Counted from the stretch's first letter, positions 32,553 through 46,096 are shown. The stretch: DNA of 64,000 nucleotides from Tubulanus polymorphus (GCF_964204645.1 NC_134025.1:11351001-11415000), one strand, 5' to 3'. The notes: generated by a model not told the origin, from the sequence alone. Made by a program: numbers and translations.

Positions 32553-32620
32553 ATTTTCTACACTGGTGTTTTTTGATGCAGTTTCAAGATTGTAACTTCG
32601 ATGATAGGAATGCGAAATAA
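32553..32620 (-). other. Candidate non-coding first exon of SIX1/2
   Basis: A strong donor (AAATCAAG followed by GTGAGTACG, GT at 32551-32552) lies on the minus strand about 2.6 kb upstream of SIX1/2 exon 1. There, a matching acceptor sits 24 nt before the start codon. Just upstream of this donor are a TATA-like ATAAAAG at about 32640 and an inverted CCAAT box (ATTGG) near 32716. Together they fit a short 5' UTR exon. The start coordinate is only a guess from the TATA position. It could also belong to another transcript. Confidence 0.35.
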
Positions 32621-32635
32621 CAATGTTTATTCGAG

Positions 32636-32730
32636 CTTTTATCTCGACGCCGGTGGCGACGCATATTGGAATTTGTCGCAACTACCAGCCAGCGGGTAAA
32701 GTGACGCGCCGACCAATGAGAAGAGAGACT
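32636..32730 (-). promoter_or_regulatory. Candidate SIX1/2 promoter (TATA-like, CCAAT)
   Basis: On the minus strand, a GC-richer block with an inverted CCAAT box is followed by GAGATAAAAGCTC, a TATA-like element. About 25-30 nt further lies the presumed start of the non-coding exon. The spacing fits a core promoter. This is inference from motifs only. Confidence 0.3.
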
Positions 32731-33929
32731 ATGCAATCGTCGATAATATTAGGGAACTGACCTATCGGAAAGTATCCCGTGTTTATTTGTGGTGACAGAC
32801 TAGATTCTAGGCATTCGGCTGATCGTTTTAATTTTGTTAAAAGTCAAAACTAAACAAACTATATAAATTACCTAGGTAAATGTTTTTGAATATTCAAAAC
32901 GATAAACAAATACTGACGATAGAACTAAAAAAAGGGCTTGAAAATCTTCAAAATTTAGGTCGAAATATTTTTCTTGTCGCATTTCAAAATTTTTTTTCTC
33001 GAATGATATTTATGTCATATTTGGAATATATGTATTTATTGCCAAAGTTATAAACTTTTATGACAAAAAATCGACATACAAGCATAAACGGCGGAAAACA
33101 ATATAACATAGAACAAACATTGATATGTGGATTACATGATAAGTTAAGGTTGCCTGAGTATATAAACTTTCTGAAGGAATTTCGAAAGGTTTGAAAGATC
33201 ATTGTTATTACGCATTAGAATAGAGAATTTCACTGTACTTGGGTTGTTCCGGTATCTCGAGTTGATATATTCCAACCTAAGGTTATCATAAAAGGAACAT
33301 ATCAAAACGATATGATATTCGTTTATGTATTTGTTTATTGTCAGTTGCTTTGTTCCTGTTGTAAATTGTATTCAATTTTGACGAAAATTGGCCGAAAAAT
33401 ATGTTGATAATCGCAAAATTAGAATCGAGTTCTTTCATATAAGTAAGTAACATTTTCAGGCCAACTAACGTTCCGTAGAATTTTGATACTTAACATGCCC
33501 AGTATTCGCAGTAAATTAAAGATGATTTGTTTATTTTTATTTTCAAAGTGATGCATTTAATGAATATATATCGTATTTTCGAACAATAGGCGATGCATCT
33601 TTTGGGTACTCTTAAGGATTTTCGAAACGTCGCTACATTTCATTCCCGGAAAAATGGAATTCAAAGCATTTTAGTAGGATGCAATGCTTTGTGAACAAGG
33701 CCGTGCATGACAAAAGCTACCGATTAGGGGAGTTCAAGAAAGCTCACAATTATAGATTAGAACGCATTTCAAGGTACAATGAAAATAAAACTAAATAAAT
33801 TCTATATGTAGTTTCTACGACCGTTCAGTTTGACCAAAAGTATTCATTTTGACCTTCATTTCTTTATTTCTTTTCCTTTAAAAACACATCGAAATGAATT
33901 GATGCGACAATTAGTTTGATCCTGTTTCC

Positions 33930-34085
33930 GGGCCGTACCTAGCATTTGAATTTTTTTTGGGGGGTGGGGGGCGGTGATAGAGAAACTCGAAAAAGGGCAG
34001 TTCTATGTAGGATATAACAATGATATTTTACAAAAAGGGCATTTTCCTAAAATTTCCGTGCGGGCAACTGCCCCCTGCGCCTGCT
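33930..34085. mobile_element. Fragment of a G-rich DNA-transposon-like repeat
   Basis: GGGCCGTACCTAGCATTTGAA followed by a run of T then G, and ending in GCAACTGCCCCCTGCGCCTGC. The asymmetric G-rich and C-rich ends are typical of widespread invertebrate MITE fragments. No target duplication seen. Confidence 0.4.
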
Positions 34086-37000
34086 AAATTTGGCCATGTT
34101 CTATAGAATGGCGCAAATGAAATACAGACTCAAAAGAAAAACAGTGGCACTTCCAAACTCCTAATTATGTATAAATATGTATCAAAATGTGCTGCGGGTC
34201 ACTCATTTCATTTTACTATTCCCGTTTTTGTCCTCAATTCAACTGGTGTAACGTTCGAATAAAACTGAATGTTTAAAATTTTGTTGTAAAACCAGCTGTT
34301 CGTGAATTCATGTGTGTCCCTGGTGTTTTTTGATGTATCCGTCCTTGATTTTGCTGCTACATTAATCATCATTTTAGCCGTCTTGTTAGAATCATTTAAC
34401 GTTAGATAAAATGCCTAGTTGCAACAACGGGACCAGATGATTTTTTCATCGAGCGGAATGTAGAACTGTATCCTAAGAATTCAAATTAGAATTGTTTTTT
34501 TTTCCACAAGAAATGATATGACAAATTTTGATTTGTACAATTGTTTTATATGGCGAATATCACTAGTAGATTTACTTACTCAAATTCACCCGTAAAAAAC
34601 GTTTTGTAGCGCAACTAAACTAAACAGTATTAAAGAAATTCATTTAAAAAGGTTAAATTAGATTTGATTATAGTAACTATACCACCACACAAAATTCAAT
34701 ACGCAAAGACATAAATTACAAATTACAATTGAAGTAAACATAATATATATATACGCTTGTATCAGATCGTTAAGTTGGGTATGCTGGAGTATCTCTTTTT
34801 TTAGTCTATGACTCGCCAGAGAATCATGACGTTAAAGTATGAATAAACGTAGGTTAACCAGTCTTTGAGTCAATTAGAAAATATGGAATAGATTTTTGCA
34901 TACGAGACACGGTCCGACTAGAAATATTAGAAATTCAGGATATAACATCACTTTCAGGTTCCAACAAAAGGTGCTCTTATAACAATTCTAAATGATAAAA
35001 CGTTTACAAATTGTATTCGCACTGTTCCCGATATTTCATCTCGGTAAAAAAAGAAGGCCGTCATTTTTTCACCGTTTCAAGTACAATATTGTTTTCGATA
35101 TCTTATTCTTGTCACCAAAAACTCGAATTAACCCCTTGAAAACTTATTCCCAATAACTAATCAAGTGAAAACAAATTCTAGTGTTTATCATCGATATCGA
35201 TTGCGTTTTCTTTACAGATTATAATCGTTTCAGAAAATAGGGGAATTCCGTTCCTTAGAAAACGTAAACGCTAACCATTTCATCACACCTTAAAGATAAC
35301 AGCAATTTAGCTGACGATATCTAAACAGAAAATTGTGCCATTGTGTTTTCTTAATTTTCTAAATTGTGTTTTGGTTTTCTTAGAGGCTGAAAATTTTAAC
35401 TTACCTTCGCCCACGGTTGTTCTTTGGCGCAGTTGCGATGGGAACTTGTTCGCTGCTGTCCGTTTCTCGCCACTCGCTGACTACGTCACCAGCTCTCTCT
35501 CTCTCTCGCTCTCTCTCTCTCTATCAACAACGATGGCGACGGATTGCGCCGAATTATATCGCATTCGCGTATACATTATTATAATATTATTATTATTTTT
35601 GGTCGATATAGGTTGAAGTTGCGAATGGGTGTGGTTTGCACGGGTACTTGAAAATGGAATGGCAGTCGACAATTGAAAACACAGCGTCGTTTTCTCATTA
35701 AATTAGCATTGTTAACGTCGTACGTCGTTATGACAAGGGTAATTATTTTGATCGTAATGAAAGTATTTCTTAGACTATCCCATACGCCAACGCCGAGTTC
35801 GGAGGCACAGGTAACCAGTCTCAAAAGCTGTTTACATTTTAAAAAAGTTATGCCGTATATCCTTTATGCGTGTTTTTATAATTTTATTGTTAATCAATTG
35901 AAAAATATTGAATTTGCAATACCCTCTAAATTCAAGGCCATCATGTCTGTAAGTTCTCTGTCCTTAAATCGTGCCAATTAATGTTTGCAACAATTGATTT
36001 TGAAAGCCCCAGGGTAGATTTTCACCACAGCCGTGTCTATTACGTAAGCGCTGATATGAGTTAACGGATATCTTTTTCTAAAGTTGACTTCTTCATTTCA
36101 CATGTTTTGCATCAACTTTTTTGATACGCGCACACGCATTTTCATAGCCGTATTCGTTTCTGTTTCTCATTTGCGGATGAGCGTCTCCTCCAGAGATTCG
36201 AATCGTTCATTATTGTATAACTCGGCGCGCTGCAATTTTGAAGGTGTATCCTTTTTCCCCGTCAACTCTCAAGACAGACGACGTTCGAATCTCTATTGCT
36301 CTGCAGCAGAGTCCGGGGTTCATTGAGTTCTGAAGTGATGGATACATTTGCACTTATTACGCCGCGTAGCCGATAATATTGTGTTTCGACTTATTGTTCT
36401 TACAGTTTGACAAGCGTTGCGGAAAGTAGGTTTTGTTTTTTGCGAGTGCCAGTCATCTTTTTAATGGTCTCGCGTATATGCATTTTAAATCGGTGAGAAT
36501 ATCAGTTTCCGGTATTGTGTACGGAAAGACTCCGCGCGGTTATGATACTGCTCGTGTGGAGAAGAAAAAGACGAATTCGAATCCAAAAACGACCTCCCCC
36601 GCCCCGATAAGAAAGATTAAATAAATAATTGAAAATCCATCAAAATAGCTCAAAATTAACTATCATTTCTTATACCTAATTGCACTATGCAATATGATAA
36701 AGATGATAAATGAATATGATGAATTAAGTCGTACTCCTTGTCGTGCATTCTATTGCTCTTTTCCCCTATCCCTATATTAAGCTACATGATCTTCCGCAGT
36801 CGGAGCGAGAATCTTTCAATTATTTTAAGTCGACGCGCGGAGATGCGCCAATATGCATCAGGTCACCAAATATCGTCCCCTGTCATATTTCTCCTCGACT
36901 GACATATTTTGCAATTATTGCTACTCGGCGAAAAGCCGTTAAATTACTCTTTTTCGCTACAGTTCGGGATAAGTCACTTGAAAATATACCCATTGACTTC

Positions 37001-37276
37001 ATTCCCTGGACGACATCGACTGGTTACATTTCCTTGCGGAACGGATCGTCGCACTTGAAACCTTTTAAAATGTCATTTTTTGAATTCTTCGACAGGCGCA
37101 GCCCCGTATCAATTTCACCGGAAGTTATGCTGCGGTGAAATTATTTAATTAACTGACTGATGACTCAATCTAAGCCAACTCGTTATTTCAGACATGGATT
37201 ACTAAACATTCGCGAATGCCCACGATTTTCCAGGTCAAAAGTATGCCTATTATTCGCGAATTATTTCCCAATTAAA
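34086..37276. other. Intergenic stretch, no recognised gene
   Basis: Chance frames only (the longest, 131 codons at 36743-37138, starts at GTG and matches nothing I know). Contains the CT microsatellite. Confidence 0.5.
35492..35521. repeat. (CT)n microsatellite
   Basis: CT dinucleotide run with one interruption. Confidence 0.9.
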
Positions 37277-37621
37277 CAGCGGCGGATCCAGGGGGTGCAC
37301 AGGGGGCACGTGCACCCCCCCTTAAGTCCTAGCTAATTTTTTATGGACTGACCTTTTCGTGAGAACGAAGCTAACATGTGAAAAATCCCTGGAAATGCGT
37401 AAACTTTATGTCGACGTTTACAATTACCAGCGCCTTTTTACGACAGTCCTACATCGTTTATGAAAGTTGTGAAAATCACTATTCAAATTGCGAGTTAAAT
37501 CGTACTCTGATCGTCCCCAGAACGCGTCTCCGCTCGTCTAATTTTAAAAAATCTTTCTGCTCCCCCAGACCCCCTATTTGGATTTGTGCACCCCCTCCAT
37601 GGAATCCTGGATCCGCCGCTG
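37277..37621. mobile_element. MITE with CAGCGGCGGATCCAGG terminal inverted repeats and TTAAA duplication
   Basis: The left end CAGCGGCGGATCCAGG and the right end CCTGGATCCGCCGCTG are exact inverted repeats. Inverted similarity continues inward through GTGCACCCCC. TTAAA flanks both sides (37272-37276 and 37622-37626), a clear target-site duplication. The 345-bp interior has no coding potential. Non-autonomous DNA transposon; superfamily not assigned. Confidence 0.85.
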
Positions 37622-38777
37622 TTAAATACGCCATTTCTATACTTCCTAAAGCTGGCTTCATACTAAAAACGCGCGATAATGTCTTGAGATGAATTTTGGG
37701 GGTATCGATCCTTGCTTTCGATGGAATTTCCAAATCGATAGTTCCGAGTTGAATCTTTGGGTCTAAAAGAAATAAACTTATCTCATCAACTTCAAAACTT
37801 TAACTTATATACATCTTCAAAACTGGGCCCTTTTAACCGGACTCACCTTCACTTTTTAAAATCTCTACCACTTTTGACAAATTGAAAAAGAAATAATGCT
37901 TAGTTGTTGACGAAACTGAGATTCATAATTAAGTCATTGAGTATCTGTGATTTCATATAGATCGTTTTTCAAATAGAAAGTACTACGTTTTTGGGGTATG
38001 AGGTGATAGACATGGTGGAGTTTTGGACCACTACAATTCTTTTTTGGTGTATTCAATACTCTAAAGGCTAGTTCACGCACCCAGACACATACACGAAAAG
38101 GGACGCTTTTCTGGCTTGTTTCGGCAAACCTCAACGTGTTTGTGGCGCACAAGGTTTCATGTTATTTCACCAGATTCTGCCCATCACCTCTTTTTCCTGA
38201 CTCTAAAAAATATCTGTCCAATACCGCACTAAAGGCCCGTATCTCAATTGTCATTCACATTGGTCACTTGTCCACTGGATTCAGAACGTTCAATTATTAT
38301 GTTCTACTGCGATTAAATAATCTCTCGACGACTAGACTGGTCATCAAAGTATATGTTGATTTATAACCCATTGTTTGTATATAACCCATATGGATTCTAG
38401 GCCAAATAAATCATGATTATATCATTATTGATTTTGAAGGATTTGAAAAATGGCTCTGTGCCATATGATTGTTTCACAAATGTTGGATATCTTCGAAACT
38501 TCCGAAATCTGATTTAGGCCCATATTTTTTATGAGTATTGACAGTGGAGTTTATTTCAATTTATTTCAATTATCTCCTGCTCTCCGTCGAATTCTGATGA
38601 ATACTAAATAACGTCAAATTTGGACTGCCAATAAAGTGGAGCTGTGTTTATGGTACAATAATGAAATATGAAAATAAAACTACAAAATAGAATCAAGGGT
38701 GGGTTAGAAAGTGTAACAGCCATCTCATACCGTCAATGGCACACTCAAATTCTCATAGACATTTCCTGACAAGCAAA

Positions 38778-38822
38778 GACCAGTTCCACAGTTCTTGGTG
38801 TAGTTAACTATGGAACTGGGTT
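38778..38822. mobile_element. Short relic of the CCAGTTCCACAGTT MITE
   Basis: ACCAGTTCCACAGTT faces AGTTAACTATGGAACTGGGTT across an 8-bp loop. It is the two ends of the 13.7-kb element brought together, an internal-deletion product. Confidence 0.55.
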
Positions 38823-39485
38823 CAGAAGATCTAAATGAATTGTCCGAGTGGTATACTCGAAAATAGAATTAATGGCTTTATAATATTCTTAAAATTTCAG
38901 AAGAATTAAAATCATAATACAAGTCAAATGATTTCATTTTTCTTTTTGTTTTGTCTTTCATAATTACAACAGTTTTTAAAGGTGTATTTACGAGAATAAG
39001 ATACGCGTTAGGAAAATGTTCATTTAAAATTTCAAATCCTTATCTAGAAATACAGGGACAGATGGTTCATAATTCAACAGAATGTATTATTCTAAAATCT
39101 ATGAAATATCCCAGTCATCTCCTTGTTACAGAATACGCTTATAATGAATATCTCAATACTAGATACGTAGATATTGATAAGAAATTTTCGAAAATCCCTC
39201 ACAGGAGTTTTGAATCGGGCAAGTATAATATACATAAAAGATCATTTATACCCCTAACGATAATCTAAGAAATTAAAATTTCTAAGTAGACGCGCCATAT
39301 GGTAAGTCTGCAACGTCGCATCTTGAAATTAATCATTTCCGTTGTTTATTCTTAACTCGAGCATTCGTACGATCTCATTACGGATCATTTCGATGCCGAA
39401 TTATCCGTAATATTGATATTGTTTCAATTAGAATAAAGGAAAGAGAAAATTGAAGTATAAAAACGATAAAATATATTTATTTATC

Positions 39486-39581
39486 AAATTTGATATATTC
39501 TTCTAATTATATTCATTATATATATGTAAGTTATACATTATATGTATATAATTAATATAATTAGAAGAATGCATCAAATTT
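39486..39581. mobile_element. Short AT-rich foldback element
   Basis: Arms 39486-39513 and 39554-39581 are inverted repeats matching at 26 of 28 positions, around a 40-bp AT-rich loop with TATATA and TATGTATATA. Probably a tiny MITE. Confidence 0.6.
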
Positions 39582-40069
39582 AGATGATTGATGTTTTTTG
39601 AATCAATCAAAGCCATGGGCGGATTGTTTGAATTTTCCTGTTCATTTCATTCCGATGTATATTCTCATTTCTTTTTATACCCCTTTCCTATTCTACGATA
39701 TGTTACCTTAGACAAAAGCAAAATTTCCAGTGGTTCGAAATTCGATATTCAGGTATCAGCTGCACTGAGTGTCTTATTCTATACCATATAAATATGATGC
39801 TCATATATTAAAACATTTTCACACGAACTGACTTCAAAGCGTTAAAAAAGCGAAAAGCAGATGCTGAATTAACAGAACAGAAATACAATCCGTTTTCTCG
39901 ATTAAAATCGTGATTAACCACGCCCTGAAAATATATTTACGCCGTCTGATAGTGTATATACATTATCAACCATTTTTTAAGGATTGTTCATCTTCTGTTT
40001 ATGATCAGGCCAAAGAATAGATAGAGCTCTAGAATGCGTCTGGTATCAATTCAGTTTAGATTTCGGTTT

Positions 40070-40500
40070 ATTGTAACTGATTACATGCATATACGTTATA
40101 CGTTATTATAATTACAAAGTAAGTTACAGGTTCTGGGTTATGCATTAGGGTGGTTTTAAACAATATTTGATGTATTTACAATGTTTTATGAGCACTTCAT
40201 TTTGGGAGTTGAACAGAGTATATAAGGTATAGTAATTATTGGTATTTATGGAACGAGGTCGTTGGGGTTTATATGCCGCACATTCAAGTAGAAAATGTAA
40301 CTCATCTACCTCATCTCCCACCTTACCTAGTTCCCAGTCCTTACAGAGTCTCTCTGTCCTACAAATGTTCTTACCAATGTCAACGGGTAGGCGATGGTTG
40401 CTATATCTAAAGCGACACAGCATTATCCGTAGACTATTTGGTAAGTTGATAAAATAACCTCGAAGTTAAACTCTTTCTTAATTTCTTCAATTAACAGTGA
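40070..40500 (-). mobile_element. LINE 3' fragment on the minus strand
   Basis: The minus-strand frame 40145-40423 codes MLCRFRYSNHRLPVDIGKN, RTERLC and DELHFLLECAAY, the same C-terminal motif. A frameshift separates it from FNFEVILSTYQIVYG just upstream. AATAAA lies about 70 nt past its stop. An inactive relic. Confidence 0.7.
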
Positions 40501-41170
40501 TTATGCCTTTGCAGTTTAGGGAAGGAAAGTGTGCAATAATTGAGTTTTTTTGCAATACAGTAATCTACCCGCTGATATCTATTCAATTTACGATTGCAAA
40601 AAAATTTCGACATTTCACGCCACAGGAGAACAGGTCGATAAGATATCTCAAAATGCGGTAAACGATGATTATGACGATAACGTGTCCTTAGTATCGCGTT
40701 TTGAAAATACAGATTTGCTCCTCAGTATTTAACACTTACCAAAACAAACAAACAAGCAAAATGAAATAATTGCGAAGCGGGATTTTTTTGCAAAAAAATA
40801 TTCACAGAAGCCCTCTGCTGTCAGTTTCTTTTACGTCATTTTCGGTTAAGCTTGTTTAAATAACACGTACGGGCAATTAGATTCGTGCGAATTGTCGTAC
40901 TATTTACCTATAGACGGGTCGAAAACCCTTGACCGACACAGTTTGTTAAATGTGGCATTCAAAGTAGCGTTCGAGAATGATATTTCAGGTGTGTGGCATT
41001 TTTGCGAGGGAACAAGTCAGTTTTTATTTACTACGATGAAAGTAACTAATGACCCGTATTCTATTCCGAATCCCGTAAATTATTCACATTTTCGACAGAA
41101 TTTGATATTCAATTTTTTCATGTTTCAGGTTTGCATACCTAACGGTCAAGAGGTGACAATGAAATTACGC

Positions 41171-41222
41171 GCGCTTAGCGGGGTTCGAACCCAAGTCTGA
41201 CGTGCTAACCAGTAGACGAATG
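41171..41222 (-). mobile_element. tRNA-like SINE fragment
   Basis: The minus strand reads CTACTGGTTAGCACGTCAG then GGGTTCGAACCC, an A-box-like and a perfect B-box motif with too short a spacer for a tRNA. A truncated SINE or tRNA relic. Confidence 0.4.
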
Positions 41223-43220
41223 GATACAAACTGGTACACTAGGTCAGTGGTTATACAACATATCTGTCGTATTTTTGTTACGTGTGATTCGACAAAACGT
41301 AAAGAGAAAGTTTAAGTGAAAAACGTCGATCTGTAAATTGCTGGATTTAAATCAATGTCAAATGCATCGCTGATTTATATATAAAAGGCGAGAGATTTCG
41401 AAAACCCAGTGCGACAAAAAGATGACAAAACCACGTCATTAAAACACTAACAATAGTTTAGTCGGGATGGAAATGTAAAGGACTAAGAGATAATGGACGC
41501 ACTTTTCTTTTTCAATGATATCATTTCAGCAATCCTATTGAAGTATCATCCTTACTCAATACAAACATTTGTCTTTGACATCAGCAACACAAACTTGTTG
41601 CCCCGAGCGTGCACCGAAAAGTGGGAATTCATCGCGATGATGCGTTCATAAACTACTATTCAAATCGCAAATCTGTCGATACTTTAGCAACATTATAAAA
41701 TGCGCTTGTTCTTCAACAACCTATGACTGAGGGTTTCAGCGGCATTCCGCAAAAATGTTTTTTTTTTCATCGTTTCCACTCAGTCAACTTTCACGCACCT
41801 ACTCCATTAGAATAATAACCAAACTTCTATCGTCTTGTAACGATCGAGTTAAGCGATCCGAAATCTCTGAATTGCATTATTTGCGATAAAATAATCAAAT
41901 CATATATTCTGAACAAAATTTTGAAAAACTCACCATCTTACGTGAGTTGAGCTTTGGCGTGGTTTTTTCGGTGATTTGTCACTGGCAATATATTACCACG
42001 AGGAGTGTAGCGTCGCAATTGATTTTCAAAACGACGAATTCTATTTCGCGCATTCTCGATATCAAAACGCTTTCTTTTCATTCAATACAAAATTGATAGA
42101 GGTTCATTGAGAGAAAATGATTTGACTACGCTCAGACTATCATCGTGAAGCTGGCGAGTTTCTATTGCGACAATTTGCATAGTGTCACTTGAACTGATAT
42201 TCATTTTTGATCGAGTTGTTTTGGTCTTATTTTCTGTGTGTTTGTACACACACATCTTTCAGTGCGTTGGCAATCATCTAGCGGTTCAATCGCATATCCC
42301 GTGAACCTCGGATCACCCACAATGGCCGTTGTCAAAATGTTTACAGTAGAATTCGCGCTCGGTCCTTGTTAGGTGTGAAGTGTTGTAAACCACTTTAGGC
42401 AAATCATTCAAAAAGGGGTGGGCCGGTGCATTGTGACTATTTAGAATTATAATCACGACACGGGAGGTAAACGACGGCCGCGCCAATGAGTGCAATGTGT
42501 CTTGGGTCCCGGTCCTCATCAAATGCATGATTCATTATCACGCATTTTCGATCAATAATTTTGACAAAAAAATTTCAGTTCGTCAGTACACAAGTTAGCC
42601 TTGTCCATTTTATCGGTCGATCTTGTCACGACAAAAGGGTCAAGGTTAATTTGGTCAACGCGTAACAGACAAACAAACTGGAAATTGTTCGTCAAAACAC
42701 TTGCACATGACATGTGTCACATTATTGAGGCGTGAGTATAGATATTGAATTTCCATAATGCTGCAACTGCTGGCAAAATTGAAAACGAGCAGTTCGTATG
42801 CATAATTGGTGTTAATTGGTGTTATGTCGAATGTATTATTGAATTGCTGAAATCCAATTAGGTCTTCACACTCTCTCACGCCATACTGAAAAGTGTTCCT
42901 ACTTTTTTATCATCAATGTATACGCTGTGCACGCTCCACGCATAGCATTATTAGTTTATTAGAGTTGAATTTTATTTTCTCCAATCAAGGGGCCAAACTT
43001 CGATATGATTTTCTTTCCATGAAACAAACTTAGACTAAATAATAATAACAATTATAATAATCTATTTACCATTTTGAATTAAGATAATTGTACAGAAGTA
43101 ATACAAAAGCAAGAATTCGTGATAGAGGGACGCATGTAGAAACCTGTTAAGGTTCTTAAGATTTTCATTTCATTATTTCCTTACTTTGGATGATTAACTA
43201 CAATGTGTGATTTTAATCTA
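41223..43220. other. Intergenic stretch, no recognised gene
   Basis: No exon or element recognised. A donor-like minus-strand GTGAGTTT near 41930 stands alone. Confidence 0.5.
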
Positions 43221-43854
43221 AGGCAAGAAAATTGATACCTTGTTTCTCCTTTCCCGGTTAGACCCGGCCGTTCGCCTATCTACCCTGTACATTACTTTTT
43301 TGGTGATCAAACTAACCATTTAAGACCCGGCAGCTGTATCGAAACGAACCGATTACACGTTATATATGCTAATTCGTTTCATCATTGTTTAAATGTCAAG
43401 CAGTTGATATATAGCACAACAGTTGGTTTAAGCAACCTTGGAACGTGTTTGATCACGTGGGCTTGTTGGTTTCTCTAGATTTGAACAACTGTTTAAAACC
43501 TTTTTGAGAGCGCTCTTTATTCAAATGATAATGAGTTGAACCGGTCCAAAACGTTTCGACAGATGAGTGGTATTGAATTGAAAAAAAATCTATCATATCT
43601 TTCTAACATATTATTTTTTCGTATGAGAATTCTCAATTTGTTTTTAGTTAATTATCACTTTTCTGCCGCCCCGATGGCCCTTGAAGATTAGACCCGGCCG
43701 TTCGCCTATCTACCCTGTACATTCCTTTTTTGGTGATCAGACTAAACATTTAAGACCCGGCAGCTGTATGGAAACGAACCGATTACACATTTTATGGCAG
43801 TCTACAAAAGTGACCCGATCGATTAGGAGAAACGAGGTATCATTTTTCTAGCCT
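43221..43854. mobile_element. Composite copy of the GATACCTTGTTTCTCC MITE, interrupted by a 300-bp repeat
   Basis: The left terminal repeat (GATACCTTGTTTCTCCT at 43234) and right terminal repeat (AGGAGAAACGAGGTATC ending 43841) belong to the same family as the clean copy at 62223-62452. Here the internal block beginning GACCCGGCCGTTCGCC occurs twice (about 43261-43375 and 43688-43798). A separate 300-bp repeat lies between the two copies. This looks like insertion with duplication, or recombination between two copies. Confidence 0.75.
43386..43686. repeat. 300-bp dispersed repeat, copy 1
   Basis: It runs from ATTGTTTAAATGTCAAG to TGGCCCTTGAA and is over 95% identical by eye to 47534-47838. 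It sits inside the composite MITE. Its ends show no obvious inverted repeat and it codes nothing clear. Confidence 0.85.
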
Positions 43855-44289
43855 GGGATTGATTATACACGATCTTTGCAAGTTATGGTATTTTCTTCGA
43901 TGGCTGTCATAAGCGACCGTACGCGCTCAATCCATTTGCGCGGGTTTGTGACCGATAACGATCACATCGTGAATAAATCGACGCTCATGAGGACAGCACG
44001 TTGAATTGTTCGCGAATCATTCAATTACACTTGTCCACTATTGGACACGTATTAAGAAGTGTTTTGCAAATATTATTTTTCTTAGATATTTCCCAAGGAC
44101 GAGAGTTTCTTGAATGCTGCAAGAGATTCTTGAATGCTGAATTAAGAATAACATATGCATTCACCCACCACTGATCTGTCCGTATTTCTAACGAAGACGA
44201 TCACTAATTTAGACTAGTATAAGCCTTATTGGTTTTTCTTCAATTCCTCGAATAAATTATTGTTACACTAACTATATGTTATATATGTA

Positions 44290-44376
44290 ATAACTATTAT
44301 GATATTATGAAATAACTATCATGTCCTGTTGAAATCTCTGTACCAATTATTTATGGCTAATAAATCAAATCAAATC
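44290..44376 (+). mobile_element. Probable LINE/SINE 3' tail
   Basis: CTGTACCAATTATTTATGGCTAATAAATCAAATCAAATC has AATAAA followed by a short (TCAAA)n tail, the look of a non-LTR element end. No coding part survives. Confidence 0.35.
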
Positions 44377-45479
44377 TAGTCAAAACGTCGAAAATAAGGA
44401 AACCTTTTCGGACTGTCGTTTACCTTTGTGAGTGAGTGATTTGCTCTATATGATATGATGTGATAACATGATGTGTACCATTACTTAAAACCGAACAGAA
44501 TCTCGAACTTGACAGTTCAACAAAATCGTCAATCAGCAATTCAATAGTCACATATTACTTCAACATACATAGTCAGTAAATGTATGCATGACATCTGATT
44601 TAAAGACCACTGACTCATGCGAATACATCAAAAATACAAACTAGGATTTCTCTGTGGCTTTACATTCATGGGAGATGTTTTTTATGTTGAATATGTACAT
44701 AACTCATTTTACCCGATCGATGGACCCGTGTTCATTGAATTGCAGTTTATACGTATAGGTTATTCGAGATTTAGCTTAGAACAAACGGCATCAAATCGAC
44801 GTTTGTATACGTACGAATTATATATATATAATACGTAGTAGAATTATTTTCGTCGCACGCAGTGATGCGCGTTCGATGGCACTAATTAACCCGGGAGGCT
44901 CCGATATCGACTACGATACGCCGAGGCGATTGTACCGTCCATCGATCCCCGTCTGATCCACTCTCATTATCGATGATTCGCGCGGGCGACACCTTACCGT
45001 ATCGTTTTCTATATCGTTCTTTTTCGTACGAGAGAAATCGTCGGCTTCGTTTCTTTATCGAAATCTCGCGACGAATATCGATGATAAATTTTCTATCGAT
45101 AAAAACAATAGGGTCTTTAAACTTTTCGATCGACTTCAGAAAATGGACACAAACAAGCACGAAGCAAAAACCCTGCAAAATACTATTTTGTTCATTTATT
45201 TATTATAGTGACATGCGCAATATACATACATATGCTGTGACTCATTTACCTTAAACTGCACCCAGCCCAAAGGTGGACTTACGAGTCACTCTATACACTA
45301 AACAGATATTAGTTGGTATAGGGTGGCCAACCACAGTTTTTTCCATAGAATGCAGAAATACAAAAATACAGAAAAAAACTAACAAAAATTACAATAGTTA
45401 TGTAAGTAAAAGTGAGTTCCTTCTTGAATATGATGAAAAACTAGATGATAATTTGACGTTTCGGCCCAATGAAATTGAA

Positions 45480-46096
45480 AATTGAAAATCGTCATATTCG
45501 GCCGAATCGTCAAATTCTCATCTATTTTTCATTATATCGTGGGGTTTCATTTCATCAGTATCAATCAGACAGTCTGTCGCTTGTCTATGGAAACCAACTA
45601 ACAAACACCGTTAATCGTAATTATATATGTGTAATTTTAAATTACCAGCCGAAATAGGAAGATATAACCGTACCCCCAGGGAAGAGCGAATATGTAATCT
45701 ATGTAATATGAGAGTCATTGGGGATGAGTACCATTTTGTTCTAGAATGCCCTTTCCTTCAGAATCTTCGCACCCGGTTCATTAAACCATACTTTAGAATA
45801 AGACCAAGTGCCTTGATACAACTATTAAATTCTAAGGGCAAACAGCTCTGTAACCTGTCTCGCTTTATACAGCAAGGGTCAAGGTTTCTTTAAGTTATAT
45901 TAAGTATGTACTATTCAATATCCGCCTTAAACTATTGTTAATTGATTGATAAGTATTCATGTATTTCTTCTCATTTAAACCGTGTTTGTATGAATTCTGT
46001 AAACTGTATGGTTACGTGTATCATGTATGAACCTGTTTTTTGTATTTTGTGCAAATATAAATTTTGTGGAGCAATAAACTAATTGTAATTGTAATT
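45480..46096 (+). mobile_element. 5'-truncated non-LTR retrotransposon (LINE), 3' end
   Basis: The frame 45627-45893 codes a LINE C-terminus: EERICNLC, then GDEYHFVLECPFLQNLR, a Cys/His cluster found after the reverse transcriptase in CR1/L2-like and related elements. It is followed by a 3' UTR ending TGTGGAGCAATAAACTAATTG and a tandem (TTGTAA)n tail. Upstream frames are broken. Inactive fragment; its left edge is uncertain. Confidence 0.75.

Noticed and set aside
33620-33640. CGAAACGTCGCT, similar to the hammerhead 3' core
   Set aside because: No CTGANGA or stem II hairpin precedes it, so it is likely a chance match.
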